A stretch of 64,000 bases of DNA from Fidelibacterota bacterium (GTDB lineage Bacteria > Fidelibacterota > Marinisomatia > SCGC-AAA003-L08 > GCA-2689995). A program made the position numbers and the translations under genes. Of the stretch, positions 30,591-40,711 are shown in pieces. The stretch is taken from assembly GCA_002689995.1 (NCBI GenBank), contig NZIV01000063.1:164833-228832 (forward strand), in the 5' to 3' direction. Within the stretch, counting starts at the first letter, position 1, and each line of letters begins with the position of its first letter. Under the pieces are notes generated by a model. That model searched no databases, had not been told where the DNA came from, and saw nothing but the letters and a program-made list of their open reading frames with translations.

Positions 30591-30756
30591 TAACCAACTA
30601 TTTTATTAATAATCTTAGTTGGTTATAGAAGGGTTAATAAATAAAAAAGTAAGTTAATTTTTACAAAATAAATATGTAACATAATCCCTTCTTTTTGTTT
30701 CACTTAGGAGTAAATAGTGGGTTCGCTGAAGGAGCAAGTAAACTTGCTCCTTTTTT
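30591..30756 (+). ncRNA. Candidate structured RNA / long 3'-UTR element ending in an intrinsic terminator
   Basis: TAACCAACTA 30591-30600 / TAGTTGGTTA 30616-30625 (10 bp perfect); AGAAGGG 30627-30633 / CCCTTCT 30686-30692; terminator 30731-30756. Confidence 0.35.
30731..30756 (+). terminator. Intrinsic terminator
   Basis: GGAGCAAGTaaACTTGCTCC followed by TTTTTT. Confidence 0.85.
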
Positions 30757-33700
30757 ATTGCCAAAAACTTTTACCACCGCGAGATTCAAGTTTTATACTT
30801 TCTTTTAAATCTCTATTAATTACGTTTATTCTTAAATAAAATCCTCTGCGGTATCCTGAGGGAGTCCATTCAAATAAAAATTCAAAACAATGTAAATTTC
30901 TTCTAAAAGTAAAATCATGTGTAACTAACTCTAGATTTTCCAAGTCTAATCGAACATTATAATTCATCTTCCATGCTGGTGTTAATTTGATATCAATATT
31001 TGAATTTACCCAAAAATTAATTAATGGTTCTTGTTGAATCCTTGGTGTAAATGAATATCTAAGACTAAATGTTGAATTCCATACATCGCTAGTTGTTTTA
31101 CTCTCAGAATTTTGAATAATTACTTCGGTTGTATCAATATTAGGTGATGTTAATTTAAATTGTTTTCCTGAAAATTTTAATGTTGTGCCACCATTAATAC
31201 TTTTTAATCTTGGAAATTTTCGAAATTTATTAATTCGATGTCCAGATGTATTTATATCATATAAATCATGTGACATTGATAAGCTTAATCTTAATCCATT
31301 TGGTAGTGTGGAAGAAATATTTGAATTTATAGGTGAAAATTTTAAACTATCAGCTTTAAAATTATAATTAGAATTTAAACTCCAAGATAATAGGTCAATT
31401 TTACTATAATTATCTTCCTTATTTATTTTCGCTTGAAAAACGTTTGAAACATTAAATCCAATTGATTTTGTTTCTGATGATGGGGTTGCACCAGCTAAAG
31501 TTCCATAGAAAAAGTCATGTATTAAATTAGTATCAGGAAAAGCTTGAATGTAAGGTGAATTATCCTCAGTAAATTTAGGAGACCAACTAAACGATAATGA
31601 TGGCGTCAAAACATGCCTTAATGCATCTAACTTACCAATTGAAATTGGGAATAGACCATATAGTTTTGTAGTTAATGAAAATGTGGAGTTCCAAGTTAAT
31701 CTTCTTTTAAAATTATTTACATATTCTAGTTGATAGTTTTCGTTTAGTTTTGTGTACTGATTAACCCAATTTTCACGGAAAGAAATTCGAGGTGATAAAG
31801 AAATCCAACCAAAAAATTTATTTGAAGTCGAAAAACTCATATTATGGCGAATACCTGATCTTACATTAGTTGAATCGACCCAATTTGAATCAGCTAATTC
31901 AAATTTCCAGCCTTTACGAATATTATTATTTAAATTTGAGGAATAATCCCAATAAATATCTTCTAAAAAAGGAATTTTATAATTACCAAATTTTAATTTG
32001 CTTTTGCTATGAGAAAAACTCATGTTTGGAAGAGCTTGCATACGTTCTACAAGAAAATGTTTATCTCCATATATATTTTCTTCTTTTTTTATAATTGCTA
32101 GTAAATCATAACTATCAGACAAGTTTATTGTCAGACTATTTTTATAAGTACTCCATCTTTTAGAATAGTTAAAACTAGATTCAATTTTTTGTGTAAGTTG
32201 GTTTTGTTTATCATTCCATTGAGATTGATAGAAGTCAGAATTACTTATGTAATGTCCATTTATAGATAAGTTTTGTGAAGGATCAAATTTTTGGGAATGA
32301 TTCCAAACTAAATTGAATTGTCTAGAATAATTTTTAAATAAATCTAAAATATTTTTTCCGACTAAGGATTGATTCATTCTTGTTGATATTGAACCTGAGT
32401 ACTTATAGCGTTTGATGTAGTTAAATCTACTATTTATAACAAGCCCAAGTTTATCATAAAAGTCAATTAAGGTTTTTAAATCAATAAAATCATTTGGTGC
32501 ATAATAGTAACCTAGTTTTTGAAAAAAAGTACCTGTGCTTGTCCTTGTTCCAAATGCAGGCATAATCCAACCACTATGCCTTCTTCCTCCTTTATTAGGA
32601 AATACTGCAAAAGGTATTCCAATAATAGGAATATCATAAATATGAAGAACTAATGGTTTCGCAATCACTCTATCATTGCCAATTAATTTCATTTTATTAC
32701 TCGCAAAGTAATAATGAGGGTTTTCATGCTCACATGATGTATATTTACTTTCCTTTACATGAAATATGTCTGGTTCATCTCTAAAAATTTTATTACCATG
32801 GTAATACCCATTATTATACTCTGTAATTCCTTTATTAATTTTACCATGTTTTGTAACTAAATCAAATGTCATGTTATTGCCAGTTAGTGGTTCTGCATCA
32901 CCCGAATAAATAGTTGGTAATACATCATTATATTTCATTGCATTTAAAATATTTTCTCGCCAGCTAACTAATATATTTCCAGCATTTAATTTAATATCCT
33001 GATATTCAACAACAGAGTTTTGAATTAGTTCGGTTTGCTCTTTATCAACATAATAATTTAAATAGTTAGCTTTATACGTAATATTTGTATCAATTTTTGT
33101 ATTTTCAAATTCAGGAGAAAATACTCCTTTACCTCCTCCAATTACTTGAATTTGCATTAATTCTGAGTTTTCAAATGATATTATTATGGTATCACCAGAT
33201 GCGTGATTTGTTCCTACTAGTAAAGAGTCTTCCGAGACATGGTAAATGGTTTCAGCCATATTATATAAAGACATTTTTTTAATTTCATTTTTTTCGAAAT
33301 TAACTGAAATAAATTTACTTTTCATTTCATTTCTAAATTGATAATAATTTGAATTTTTATTAGATATTTGTTTGTTTATGTCTTGCCAGGCTTTTGCATT
33401 TGAGCTAATGTCTACTTTTACAAGCAGTGTATCTCTATACTGAATTAAAATTTCATCACCTGAAAGTCCTTTTTCAGCTTCTTTTATAGTTCCACCATTT
33501 TTCAATGACATTATTTCTATATAGTCATTGTAAGTTAAAGTATCTGCTTTAATTAATCGGTTATTCTCAACTATTGATACATTCTGATAGGCTGAAAATG
33601 AAAGCCCTTTTGGTCCATCAGTCTCTTTATAATGTATATAATCTGTGATGATTTCACGTTTTTCTTGATTGAATTTTACGTTTCCAATTGCATATCCAGA

Positions 33701-34078
33701 GTCAATATCAGTCCAGTAATAAAGAGAATCACATTGAATTAATTGATTAGACTTTTTGAAATTAACGTCACCTGTTGCAAGAATAAAATCTAAACTAGCA
33801 CTAAAATAGGTCATATTATTACATTTCACTGTATCAAAATTATCAATCATAGTAACTGGACCAGTTAATTTAAAAATGTTTAAATTTGGGTAGTTTGTAG
33901 CTTTATTAGTATAAAGAGATAAGGTATTTTTTTGAAGAATTACATTACCACTTAATTCAGTTATAGGATTTGAATCTTCTTCAAAGCTTTGCATTATATC
34001 TGCTTGGATAATTTTTAATCGATTATCCGCAGGAAACATGAATGCAAAAAAAATAGATATTTTATATAATAATTTCAT
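30755..34078 (-). CDS. lptD: LPS-assembly protein LptD homologue (OstA-like N-terminal region plus barrel)
   Basis: OstA-like 'ITELSGNVILQKNTLSLYTNKATNYPNLNIFKLTGPVTM'; 'YYFASNKMKLIGNDRVIAKPLVLHIYDIPIIGIPFAVFPNKGGRRHSGWIMPAFG' LptD motif. Confidence 0.88.
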   Translation of the reverse strand: MKLLYKISIFFAFMFPADNRLKIIQADIMQSFEEDSNPITELSGNVILQKNTLSLYTNKATNYPNLNIFKLTGPVTMIDNFDTVKCNNMTYFSASLDFILATGDVNFKKSNQLIQCDSLYYWTDIDSGYAIGNVKFNQEKREIITDYIHYKETDGPKGLSFSAYQNVSIVENNRLIKADTLTYNDYIEIMSLKNGGTIKEAEKGLSGDEILIQYRDTLLVKVDISSNAKAWQDINKQISNKNSNYYQFRNEMKSKFISVNFEKNEIKKMSLYNMAETIYHVSEDSLLVGTNHASGDTIIISFENSELMQIQVIGGGKGVFSPEFENTKIDTNITYKANYLNYYVDKEQTELIQNSVVEYQDIKLNAGNILVSWRENILNAMKYNDVLPTIYSGDAEPLTGNNMTFDLVTKHGKINKGITEYNNGYYHGNKIFRDEPDIFHVKESKYTSCEHENPHYYFASNKMKLIGNDRVIAKPLVLHIYDIPIIGIPFAVFPNKGGRRHSGWIMPAFGTRTSTGTFFQKLGYYYAPNDFIDLKTLIDFYDKLGLVINSRFNYIKRYKYSGSISTRMNQSLVGKNILDLFKNYSRQFNLVWNHSQKFDPSQNLSINGHYISNSDFYQSQWNDKQNQLTQKIESSFNYSKRWSTYKNSLTINLSDSYDLLAIIKKEENIYGDKHFLVERMQALPNMSFSHSKSKLKFGNYKIPFLEDIYWDYSSNLNNNIRKGWKFELADSNWVDSTNVRSGIRHNMSFSTSNKFFGWISLSPRISFRENWVNQYTKLNENYQLEYVNNFKRRLTWNSTFSLTTKLYGLFPISIGKLDALRHVLTPSLSFSWSPKFTEDNSPYIQAFPDTNLIHDFFYGTLAGATPSSETKSIGFNVSNVFQAKINKEDNYSKIDLLSWSLNSNYNFKADSLKFSPINSNISSTLPNGLRLSLSMSHDLYDINTSGHRINKFRKFPRLKSINGGTTLKFSGKQFKLTSPNIDTTEVIIQNSESKTTSDVWNSTFSLRYSFTPRIQQEPLINFWVNSNIDIKLTPAWKMNYNVRLDLENLELVTHDFTFRRNLHCFEFLFEWTPSGYRRGFYLRINVINRDLKESIKLESRGGKSFWQ

Positions 34079-34599
34079 CTAAATGTTTATTTTTAATTTT
34101 TCTATCTAATTTTTTAGGTTACTAAAACTTACGTTTAATTTATATAAGGCATCTGGAAAATAATTATATTTAACATATCTATCAGTAATTATATTTCGTT
34201 TTAATAGTTTTTTTTCGAATTATTTTTGTTTAAGGAGCATTCTTATCCATTTCTAAGAAGAAGTGGCACAAATACAGCGCTATATTCTTTTATTAAATCT
34301 TTATTATCTGAATACATTATTGGTTGTTTGTAAAAGTTATATTTCAAGTTTTTAACAATTAATTTTAAAATTTTAGATTTTTAAACGAAAAAGTTTCCAA
34401 GGTATTATTGAAAATAGACTTTCAGCTTTAATAGTATTATTTAATGAATAACTTCTAGAAATTAATTTATTTTTTGTTTCAAAATGTTTTATTGATTGAA
34501 GTCTATTTATTTCAGCAAGCAGTAGTAAATTTGAATGATAAAGATTCAATGATTTTTATAAAAATTTGTTTAAAATAATAAAATAACAGGAAAAATTCA

Positions 34600-35817
34600 A
34601 TGCTAAAAATTAGGAATTTTTTAGTCATAATCCATTTGTTAATCGTGTTTTCTTTTTCAAATCAAATACCAACGATTTTAGTTTCTTTTGATGGTATGAG
34701 ATATGATTATTTAGAAAAAACATCTACTCCAAATTTTGATACACTAATAAAAAGTGGAGTTAAGGCAGAGTCATTGATACCTATTTTTCCATCATTAACA
34801 TTTCCAAATCATTATACAATTGCTACAGGAACTTATGCTGGGAGACATCATATAACTGGGAATCAATATTTTAGTAAAATTTTTGGTGAACAGTATTCGA
34901 TGTATAATCGTAAAACAGTAGAAGATCCAAAGTTTTATAAAGGTGAGCCTATTTGGGTAACTGCCGAAAAACAAGGTGTAAAAACTGCTAGTTATTTTTG
35001 GGTGGGTTCTGAGGCAGCTATAAATGGTATACATCCTTCAATTTATAAAAAGTATGATGGAAAAGTACCATTTGAAACGAGAGTTGACTCTGTAATTTCA
35101 TGGTTACTACTCCCTAAAGAAATTCGGCCAAAACTGTTAATGTTGTATTTTAGTGAACCAGATAAATCTGGACATATTTATGGTCCTGATTCGAAAGAGG
35201 TTATTAATGCAATAAAGCAATCAGACCTAATGCTGGGTAGGCTTATTACTGGATTAAAAACAAATAAAATTATTGCGAATGTTGTAGTTGTCAGTGATCA
35301 CGGTATGCGTAAAATTAGTAAAGATAGGGTAATTATATTAGATGATTACTTACCTAGTATTTCACAGTTAATAGTTTATGGTGAAGGTCCATTAATGCAA
35401 TTAGACAGCCCCACTATAGACATTTCTAAATATTTGAACAACATACCCAATTTAAGTGTCTATAGAAAGGAAGAAATACCACTAAGATACAATTTTAGTA
35501 ATCAAAATACTGGAGACTATTTAGTAGTAGCAGATCCAGGCTGGCTTTTATTCACAGAAGAATTATTTAATAAAACAACAATGTTAAATATTCATGGCAT
35601 GCATGGATGGGATCCTCTTGATAAGAAAATGCATGGATTTTTTATTGCTAATGGACCATCAATAAAAAAAAACACAACAATTAATTCATTTGAAAATATT
35701 TATATAAATGGTCTCATATCTAAATTGATAGGAATAACCCCTTACTCTAGTGAATTTTATGATGACGGTGCTATAATTAATCCTGAAATTATTAATAGTA
35801 TTTTATTATCAAAATAA
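34600..35817 (+). CDS. Type I phosphodiesterase / nucleotide pyrophosphatase (ENPP-like)
   Basis: 'TILVSFDGMRYDYLEKTSTPNFDTLIKSGVKAESLIPIFPSLTFPNHYTIATGTYAGRHHITGN', 'VVVSDHGM', 'GMHGWDP'. Confidence 0.93.
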   Translation: MLKIRNFLVIIHLLIVFSFSNQIPTILVSFDGMRYDYLEKTSTPNFDTLIKSGVKAESLIPIFPSLTFPNHYTIATGTYAGRHHITGNQYFSKIFGEQYSMYNRKTVEDPKFYKGEPIWVTAEKQGVKTASYFWVGSEAAINGIHPSIYKKYDGKVPFETRVDSVISWLLLPKEIRPKLLMLYFSEPDKSGHIYGPDSKEVINAIKQSDLMLGRLITGLKTNKIIANVVVVSDHGMRKISKDRVIILDDYLPSISQLIVYGEGPLMQLDSPTIDISKYLNNIPNLSVYRKEEIPLRYNFSNQNTGDYLVVADPGWLLFTEELFNKTTMLNIHGMHGWDPLDKKMHGFFIANGPSIKKNTTINSFENIYINGLISKLIGITPYSSEFYDDGAIINPEIINSILLSK

Positions 35818-35897
35818 ATAAAAATAGAAATTTTAATTTAAGTTTTTCTAATTAATTTTGCCTTATCTTTTAATTTTATATAAAATTCATTGTAAAT

Positions 35898-36923
35898 TTG
35901 CGCCCGTTTTTATGGGAACTATTTTCTGATTTCCTCATTTTAGACAACTATAAATTAATTTTTAAGAAAGGAGATAATTTGGTACGCATAGAAAATTTAG
36001 TAAAAAACTATGGTGAAGTAAATGCGGTCCGTTCTATTAATTTCACTGCAAACAAAGGTGAAATATTAGGTTTTCTCGGTGCTAATGGTGCTGGGAAATC
36101 AACAACTTTAAAAATCGTATCTGGATATCTTTCACCAACTTCAGGGAATGTTTATATAGATGATTTAAATATTCTAGATAATTCATTAGAAATAAGGCAG
36201 CAAGTAGGATATCTTCCAGAATTGAATCCTTTATGGGGAGATATGAAAGTTTATGATATACTAAAGTTTACTGGAAGAATTTACGATATAGTTGGTAGAA
36301 AATTTGATCAAGCGTTGGATAGAGTTATTGAACAGTGTGGTTTAAATGGTGTCCTTCATAAGAGAATTTCAGCATGTTCTAAAGGTTATAAGCAGCGTGT
36401 AGGACTAGCAATGGCTATTATACATGATCCTAAAATTTTAATTTTAGATGAGCCTGTTAATGGGTTAGATCCAAATCAGATAATTGAAATTAGAGAGCTA
36501 ATACGAAATTTAGGCCGTGATAAAACAATTATTATATCTAGTCATATCTTACAGGAAATTCAAGCTACAGCAGATAGGATTGTAGTAATAAATGAAGGTC
36601 AAGTTGTAGCAGATGGTACAGGTGAAGAATTAATGGCATCTCTAAAAGGTAATACTTTACTTACATTAGTAGTAAAGAATGCATTGATAGAAACTATTGA
36701 ACTACTTCCTTCAGAAATAGAAGGTCTACAGTTAAAAGATATTACTGAGAATGAAAATTTACACACAATTCAAATTAATTATCCAGCAGATCTAGATCCT
36801 AGAGAAAAAGTTTTTAATTTTGCGATAAAATCAAAGTGGTCAATCTTGGAAATGAGTCCATACAAGAAAAACTTAGAGGATGTATTTAGGTCACTAACTG
36901 GAGCGGAGGTAATTGATGCGTAA
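35898..36923 (+). CDS. ABC transporter ATP-binding protein, GldA-like (start probably TTG at 35979)
   Basis: Walker A 'GFLGANGAGKSTTLKIVSG', Walker B 'ILILDEPVNGLDPNQ'; SD-like AAGGAG just upstream of in-frame TTG at 35979. Confidence 0.9.
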   Translation: MRPFLWELFSDFLILDNYKLIFKKGDNLVRIENLVKNYGEVNAVRSINFTANKGEILGFLGANGAGKSTTLKIVSGYLSPTSGNVYIDDLNILDNSLEIRQQVGYLPELNPLWGDMKVYDILKFTGRIYDIVGRKFDQALDRVIEQCGLNGVLHKRISACSKGYKQRVGLAMAIIHDPKILILDEPVNGLDPNQIIEIRELIRNLGRDKTIIISSHILQEIQATADRIVVINEGQVVADGTGEELMASLKGNTLLTLVVKNALIETIELLPSEIEGLQLKDITENENLHTIQINYPADLDPREKVFNFAIKSKWSILEMSPYKKNLEDVFRSLTGAEVIDA

Positions 36924-37647
36924 TCGAGAATACCATAATATCAAGGCAATTTTTAATAGAGAAATCCTATCTACATTCTCAAGCCCAATGGCAATAATTT
37001 TCTTCTTTGTTTTTGCAGCAACTTGTGGTTATTTCTTTACAAGTCCTTTTTTCTTAGTTGGTCAATCTGAGCTTAGGGGCTTGTTTAGTATAATTCCATT
37101 ACTATATTTAATCTTGATTCCTGCAATAACAATGAATATGGTTTCAAGAGATTGGAATTTAGGTACTATGGAAATTATGACAACCTTGCCTATAACTGAT
37201 TATGAATATATTTTAGGAAAGTTTTCAGCCGCTGTAATTTTAGTAATTACTAGTTTGTTTTTTACTATTGTTCATATAATTACAGTATATAGATTTGGAA
37301 CAGAAATTGATACTGGCGCTATAATATGTGGATATTTTGGATTAATTCTACTTGGTGCTTTTTATTCGTCAATAGGAATATTTGCTAGCAGCATATTTGA
37401 TAACAATGTCCAGGCATTAATGCTAAGCTTTGGAATTATATTAATATTCTTTATGATGGATAAAGTACTTATTTTTGTTCCCTCAGCAACAGTTTCGAGT
37501 ATAATGCAATATATGAGTGTCGATTTCCATTTATCAAATATTTCTCGTGGTGTTATAGATACTCGAAACATAATTTACTTTTTATCAATGACTATGCTCT
37601 TTATCAATTTATCAGTAAGAGCTTTAGAATCAAGACAGTGGAGGTAG
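36913..37647 (+). CDS. ABC transporter permease, GldF-like
   Basis: 'AIFNREILSTFSSPMAIIFFFVFAATCGYFF', 'LGTMEIMTTLPITDYEYILGKF'. Confidence 0.85.
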   Translation: MMRNREYHNIKAIFNREILSTFSSPMAIIFFFVFAATCGYFFTSPFFLVGQSELRGLFSIIPLLYLILIPAITMNMVSRDWNLGTMEIMTTLPITDYEYILGKFSAAVILVITSLFFTIVHIITVYRFGTEIDTGAIICGYFGLILLGAFYSSIGIFASSIFDNNVQALMLSFGIILIFFMMDKVLIFVPSATVSSIMQYMSVDFHLSNISRGVIDTRNIIYFLSMTMLFINLSVRALESRQWR

Positions 37648-37651
37648 ATCA

Positions 37652-39184
37652 ATGAAAATAGATAATAGAAATAGTTTTTTTGCCTATATTGCAATTTTAT
37701 TAGTATCGGTAAGCCTTTTGAATTACATTGCTAGAAACTTTTATGATAGATTTGATTTGACCGATACAAAGATGTACACGATTTCAGGATCAAGTAAATC
37801 TGTATTAGAAGATATTGATGATTTATTAGTAATGAAAGCATATTTTTCTGAGGACTTAGGAAATGAGCTTGGTAATAATAAAAGATATCTTCAAGATTTG
37901 CTGGAAGAGTATAGAGCGGTAAATAATGAGTATATTACATTTGAGTTTTTTAAAACAGATAATGAAGAGGAATTTAAAACTGAGGCTCAAAAATCAGGGA
38001 TTCAGCCTGTTCAATTAAATGTTATTGAAAATGACAAAATGGAGATTAAGCAGGTATACATGGGTATGGTAATAATGTATGGAGATAAGAAAGAAAGCAT
38101 TCCTGTTATACAAACCACTACAGGTTTAGAATATACCATTACATCTGCAATCAAAAAACTGATAAACGTAAATAAAGAGACTATTGGTTTAGCGTCTCTT
38201 GGTGAGCCAGATCAATATAGCCAAACTAATAATCAGAGTATTTCAGAATTATTAAGACAGACTTATGATGTTCGACCTGTTAATTTAGATAATGAGGTGC
38301 CTAATAATATAGCTGTCTTGCTTTTGAGTAATGTATTAGATTCTCTAACTGAAAATCAATACTTAAATTTAGATAACTATTTAGGGAATGGTGGAAATTT
38401 ATTCTTAGCTCAAAATAGAATTAAGACTGAAATTCAGACTCAGACAGCAGAGCCAATTCAATCAAATATTTTCAATTTGCTGCAAAAATACGGCATTAAT
38501 ATTAAAGAAAATTTAGTATTAGATAAAAATTGTGGACAAATAACAATTAGTCAAAATAGGGGTTTTTTTAGAATGAATTCAGCTACTGACTACCCCTTTT
38601 TCCCTAAAATAACTGACTTTTCAGAAGATGAAATTATTGTGAATGGATTAGAAATGCTTCAAGTATTATTTCCAAGTGAGATTGAGCCCTACATAGATAC
38701 TTTGGGTACAAGTATAGGTACATTTACACCTTTATTTATTACTTCGAATCAGTCTACAATTATGGAAGAGTTTTATAATTTATATCCACTTGAAAATCCC
38801 GCATTTAGTAGTCTAAATGAAGGTCCATTTGATGTTGCAGCATTAGGGACACACGAAAGTAATGTAACGGGATTAACAAGTCAAATAGTTTTAGTATCTG
38901 ATTCTAGATTTATAGCTGATGACGGTGGGGGAAGAATGCCTGAAAATCTAACATTCACATTAAATTCAGTTGACTTTTTAACTGGAGACAGTGATTTGAT
39001 TGCATTACGCTCAAGAGAAATTACTACTCGTCCTTTAAACGCAGATGCCCAGGACGAAGATGTTCGCTCCTTTTGGAAAAAGTTAAATTACTTTTTACCA
39101 GCAGTTTTAATACTTATAATGGCATTTATAATTTCTAGAGCAGATAAATCTCGAACAAGAAAATTGGAGTATACATATGAATAA
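37652..39184 (+). CDS. GldG-like ABC-associated auxiliary membrane protein
   Basis: 'RFDLTDTKMYTISGSSKSVLEDIDDLLVMKAYFSEDL' and C-terminal TM anchor; follows ATPase and permease. Confidence 0.87.
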   Translation: MKIDNRNSFFAYIAILLVSVSLLNYIARNFYDRFDLTDTKMYTISGSSKSVLEDIDDLLVMKAYFSEDLGNELGNNKRYLQDLLEEYRAVNNEYITFEFFKTDNEEEFKTEAQKSGIQPVQLNVIENDKMEIKQVYMGMVIMYGDKKESIPVIQTTTGLEYTITSAIKKLINVNKETIGLASLGEPDQYSQTNNQSISELLRQTYDVRPVNLDNEVPNNIAVLLLSNVLDSLTENQYLNLDNYLGNGGNLFLAQNRIKTEIQTQTAEPIQSNIFNLLQKYGINIKENLVLDKNCGQITISQNRGFFRMNSATDYPFFPKITDFSEDEIIVNGLEMLQVLFPSEIEPYIDTLGTSIGTFTPLFITSNQSTIMEEFYNLYPLENPAFSSLNEGPFDVAALGTHESNVTGLTSQIVLVSDSRFIADDGGGRMPENLTFTLNSVDFLTGDSDLIALRSREITTRPLNADAQDEDVRSFWKKLNYFLPAVLILIMAFIISRADKSRTRKLEYTYE

Positions 39185-39773
39185 TCCATTAAGAAATATT
39201 TTAATAGCTGCATTTATCTTATTAGCACTATTTATAATTACATCAAAAAAAGAGAATGCAACGTTCACAAAAAGTAATTCTATTTTTAGTAGTAATAAAA
39301 CTGATATTTCTAAAATAATGATTCAACAAGGTCAAAATTCGATACAGATTAATAAGATTGACACAACATGGCACATTGCTGGTAATGATACCTTGGTAAT
39401 TCGTCAAAATCGAATCGAAGATTTATTTGGTAAAGTATTAGATGTTAAAAGAACAACAATTCGTTCAAAAAAAGAATCTAATTGGATTAATTATTCTGTA
39501 GATGATTCTACAGGTACACATTTAGCATTAATTAATACCGAAGATAAAACAATTGGATATTATATATTTGGTCGATCAAAAACAGATTGGGCACATAATT
39601 TTGTTCGTATAAGAATAGGTGAAAATTTATCAGAAGATGTATTGAAAAATGTATATGAAACTAGTGAAAGTGTGATTCATCATTTAAATACATCTACAAC
39701 ATATTGGGGTGAAAAAAATCCTGTAATTGAATTAGAGTCTATAAAATCTGATTCATTAGGCGTAGGCGCTTAA
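39177..39773 (+). CDS. DUF4340-like protein of the ABC module
   Basis: Single N-term TM, 'IQINKIDTTWHIAGNDTLVIRQNRIEDLFGKVLDVKR'; position after the gldG-like gene. Confidence 0.65.
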   Translation: MNNPLRNILIAAFILLALFIITSKKENATFTKSNSIFSSNKTDISKIMIQQGQNSIQINKIDTTWHIAGNDTLVIRQNRIEDLFGKVLDVKRTTIRSKKESNWINYSVDDSTGTHLALINTEDKTIGYYIFGRSKTDWAHNFVRIRIGENLSEDVLKNVYETSESVIHHLNTSTTYWGEKNPVIELESIKSDSLGVGA

Positions 39774-39796
39774 ATAAAAAGTAATTTGGAGTAAAT

Positions 39797-40507
39797 TTGA
39801 AAATTTTAATTCCGCCAAGTGAGGGCAAAGCAAATATAAAAAAACCAATGGATACAAAGTTTGGTAATACAGACTTTAAGTATATGGATGAAGTAAAAAA
39901 AGTTATTCGTTTATTGAGCTTAATTAGAAATACGGAAATTCGATCCATTTATGGGACATCACAAGAAAAAGCAGAACTATTTCATCGTCAAAATCAAGAT
40001 GCAATGAATAGTAGAGTATGTCATGCAATTGATAGGTATACTGGCGTTGTATATGACCATATTGATTGGCAAACATTATCTGAAGATGCTCAAGATTATA
40101 TGGATAAGTATGTTGGTATTTTTTCTGGCTTATTTGGTCTTGTAACACCTCGTACGTTAATTCCAAATTATAAGCTGAAGATGAATGTACAAGCCCTTCA
40201 ATATTTTTGGAGACCAATTTTAACAAATATACTCAAAGAAGAAGAGTTAGTTATAGACTTACTTCCACAGGTTCATAGAAAATCATATGATAAAAAAGAA
40301 GTAAATGTTATTGAAGTTGAGTTTTTAATTTTCAATACAAATACAGAAAAAACAAGCACAGCAGGGCATTATGGTAAAGCAGTCAAAGGCGAATTTATTC
40401 GCTTTATGGCTCTAAATAATGTTAAATCAATAGATGATTTTAAAGGTTTTGCTTATGAAGGCTTTAAATGGAATGGAAAATCTTTCATTAAAGAAGTAAA
40501 TGAGTAA
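39797..40507 (+). CDS. yaaA: YaaA / DUF328 peroxide-stress family protein
   Basis: 'KILIPPSEGKA', 'RYTGVVYDHIDW', 'IFSGLFGLVTPRTLIPNYKLKM'. Confidence 0.88.
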   Translation: MKILIPPSEGKANIKKPMDTKFGNTDFKYMDEVKKVIRLLSLIRNTEIRSIYGTSQEKAELFHRQNQDAMNSRVCHAIDRYTGVVYDHIDWQTLSEDAQDYMDKYVGIFSGLFGLVTPRTLIPNYKLKMNVQALQYFWRPILTNILKEEELVIDLLPQVHRKSYDKKEVNVIEVEFLIFNTNTEKTSTAGHYGKAVKGEFIRFMALNNVKSIDDFKGFAYEGFKWNGKSFIKEVNE

Positions 40508-40573
40508 ATAATTTTTCCGTTTAAACTAAATATTAATAAGGCTGTAAATTAAAGTTTATGGAAATATCTTTAT

Positions 40574-40648
<75 letters not shown>

Positions 40649-40650
40649 CA

Positions 40651-40677
40651 AAAGCCTCTTTTAATAAGAGGCTTTTT
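40651..40677 (+). terminator. Intrinsic terminator after tRNA-His
   Basis: AAGCCTCTTttaatAAGAGGCTTTTT. Confidence 0.85.
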
Positions 40678-40711
40678 CATATAATTATAAGTTCTTTGAA
40701 ATTAAAAGAAT

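Noticed and set aside
35856-35900. Bacteroidetes-type promoter (TTTTG ... TAAATTTG) upstream of the GldA-like gene
   Set aside because: The TAnnTTTG match is present at 35893-35900, but spacing to the upstream TTTTG (about 32 nt) is too long; chance matches are frequent in this AT-rich DNA.
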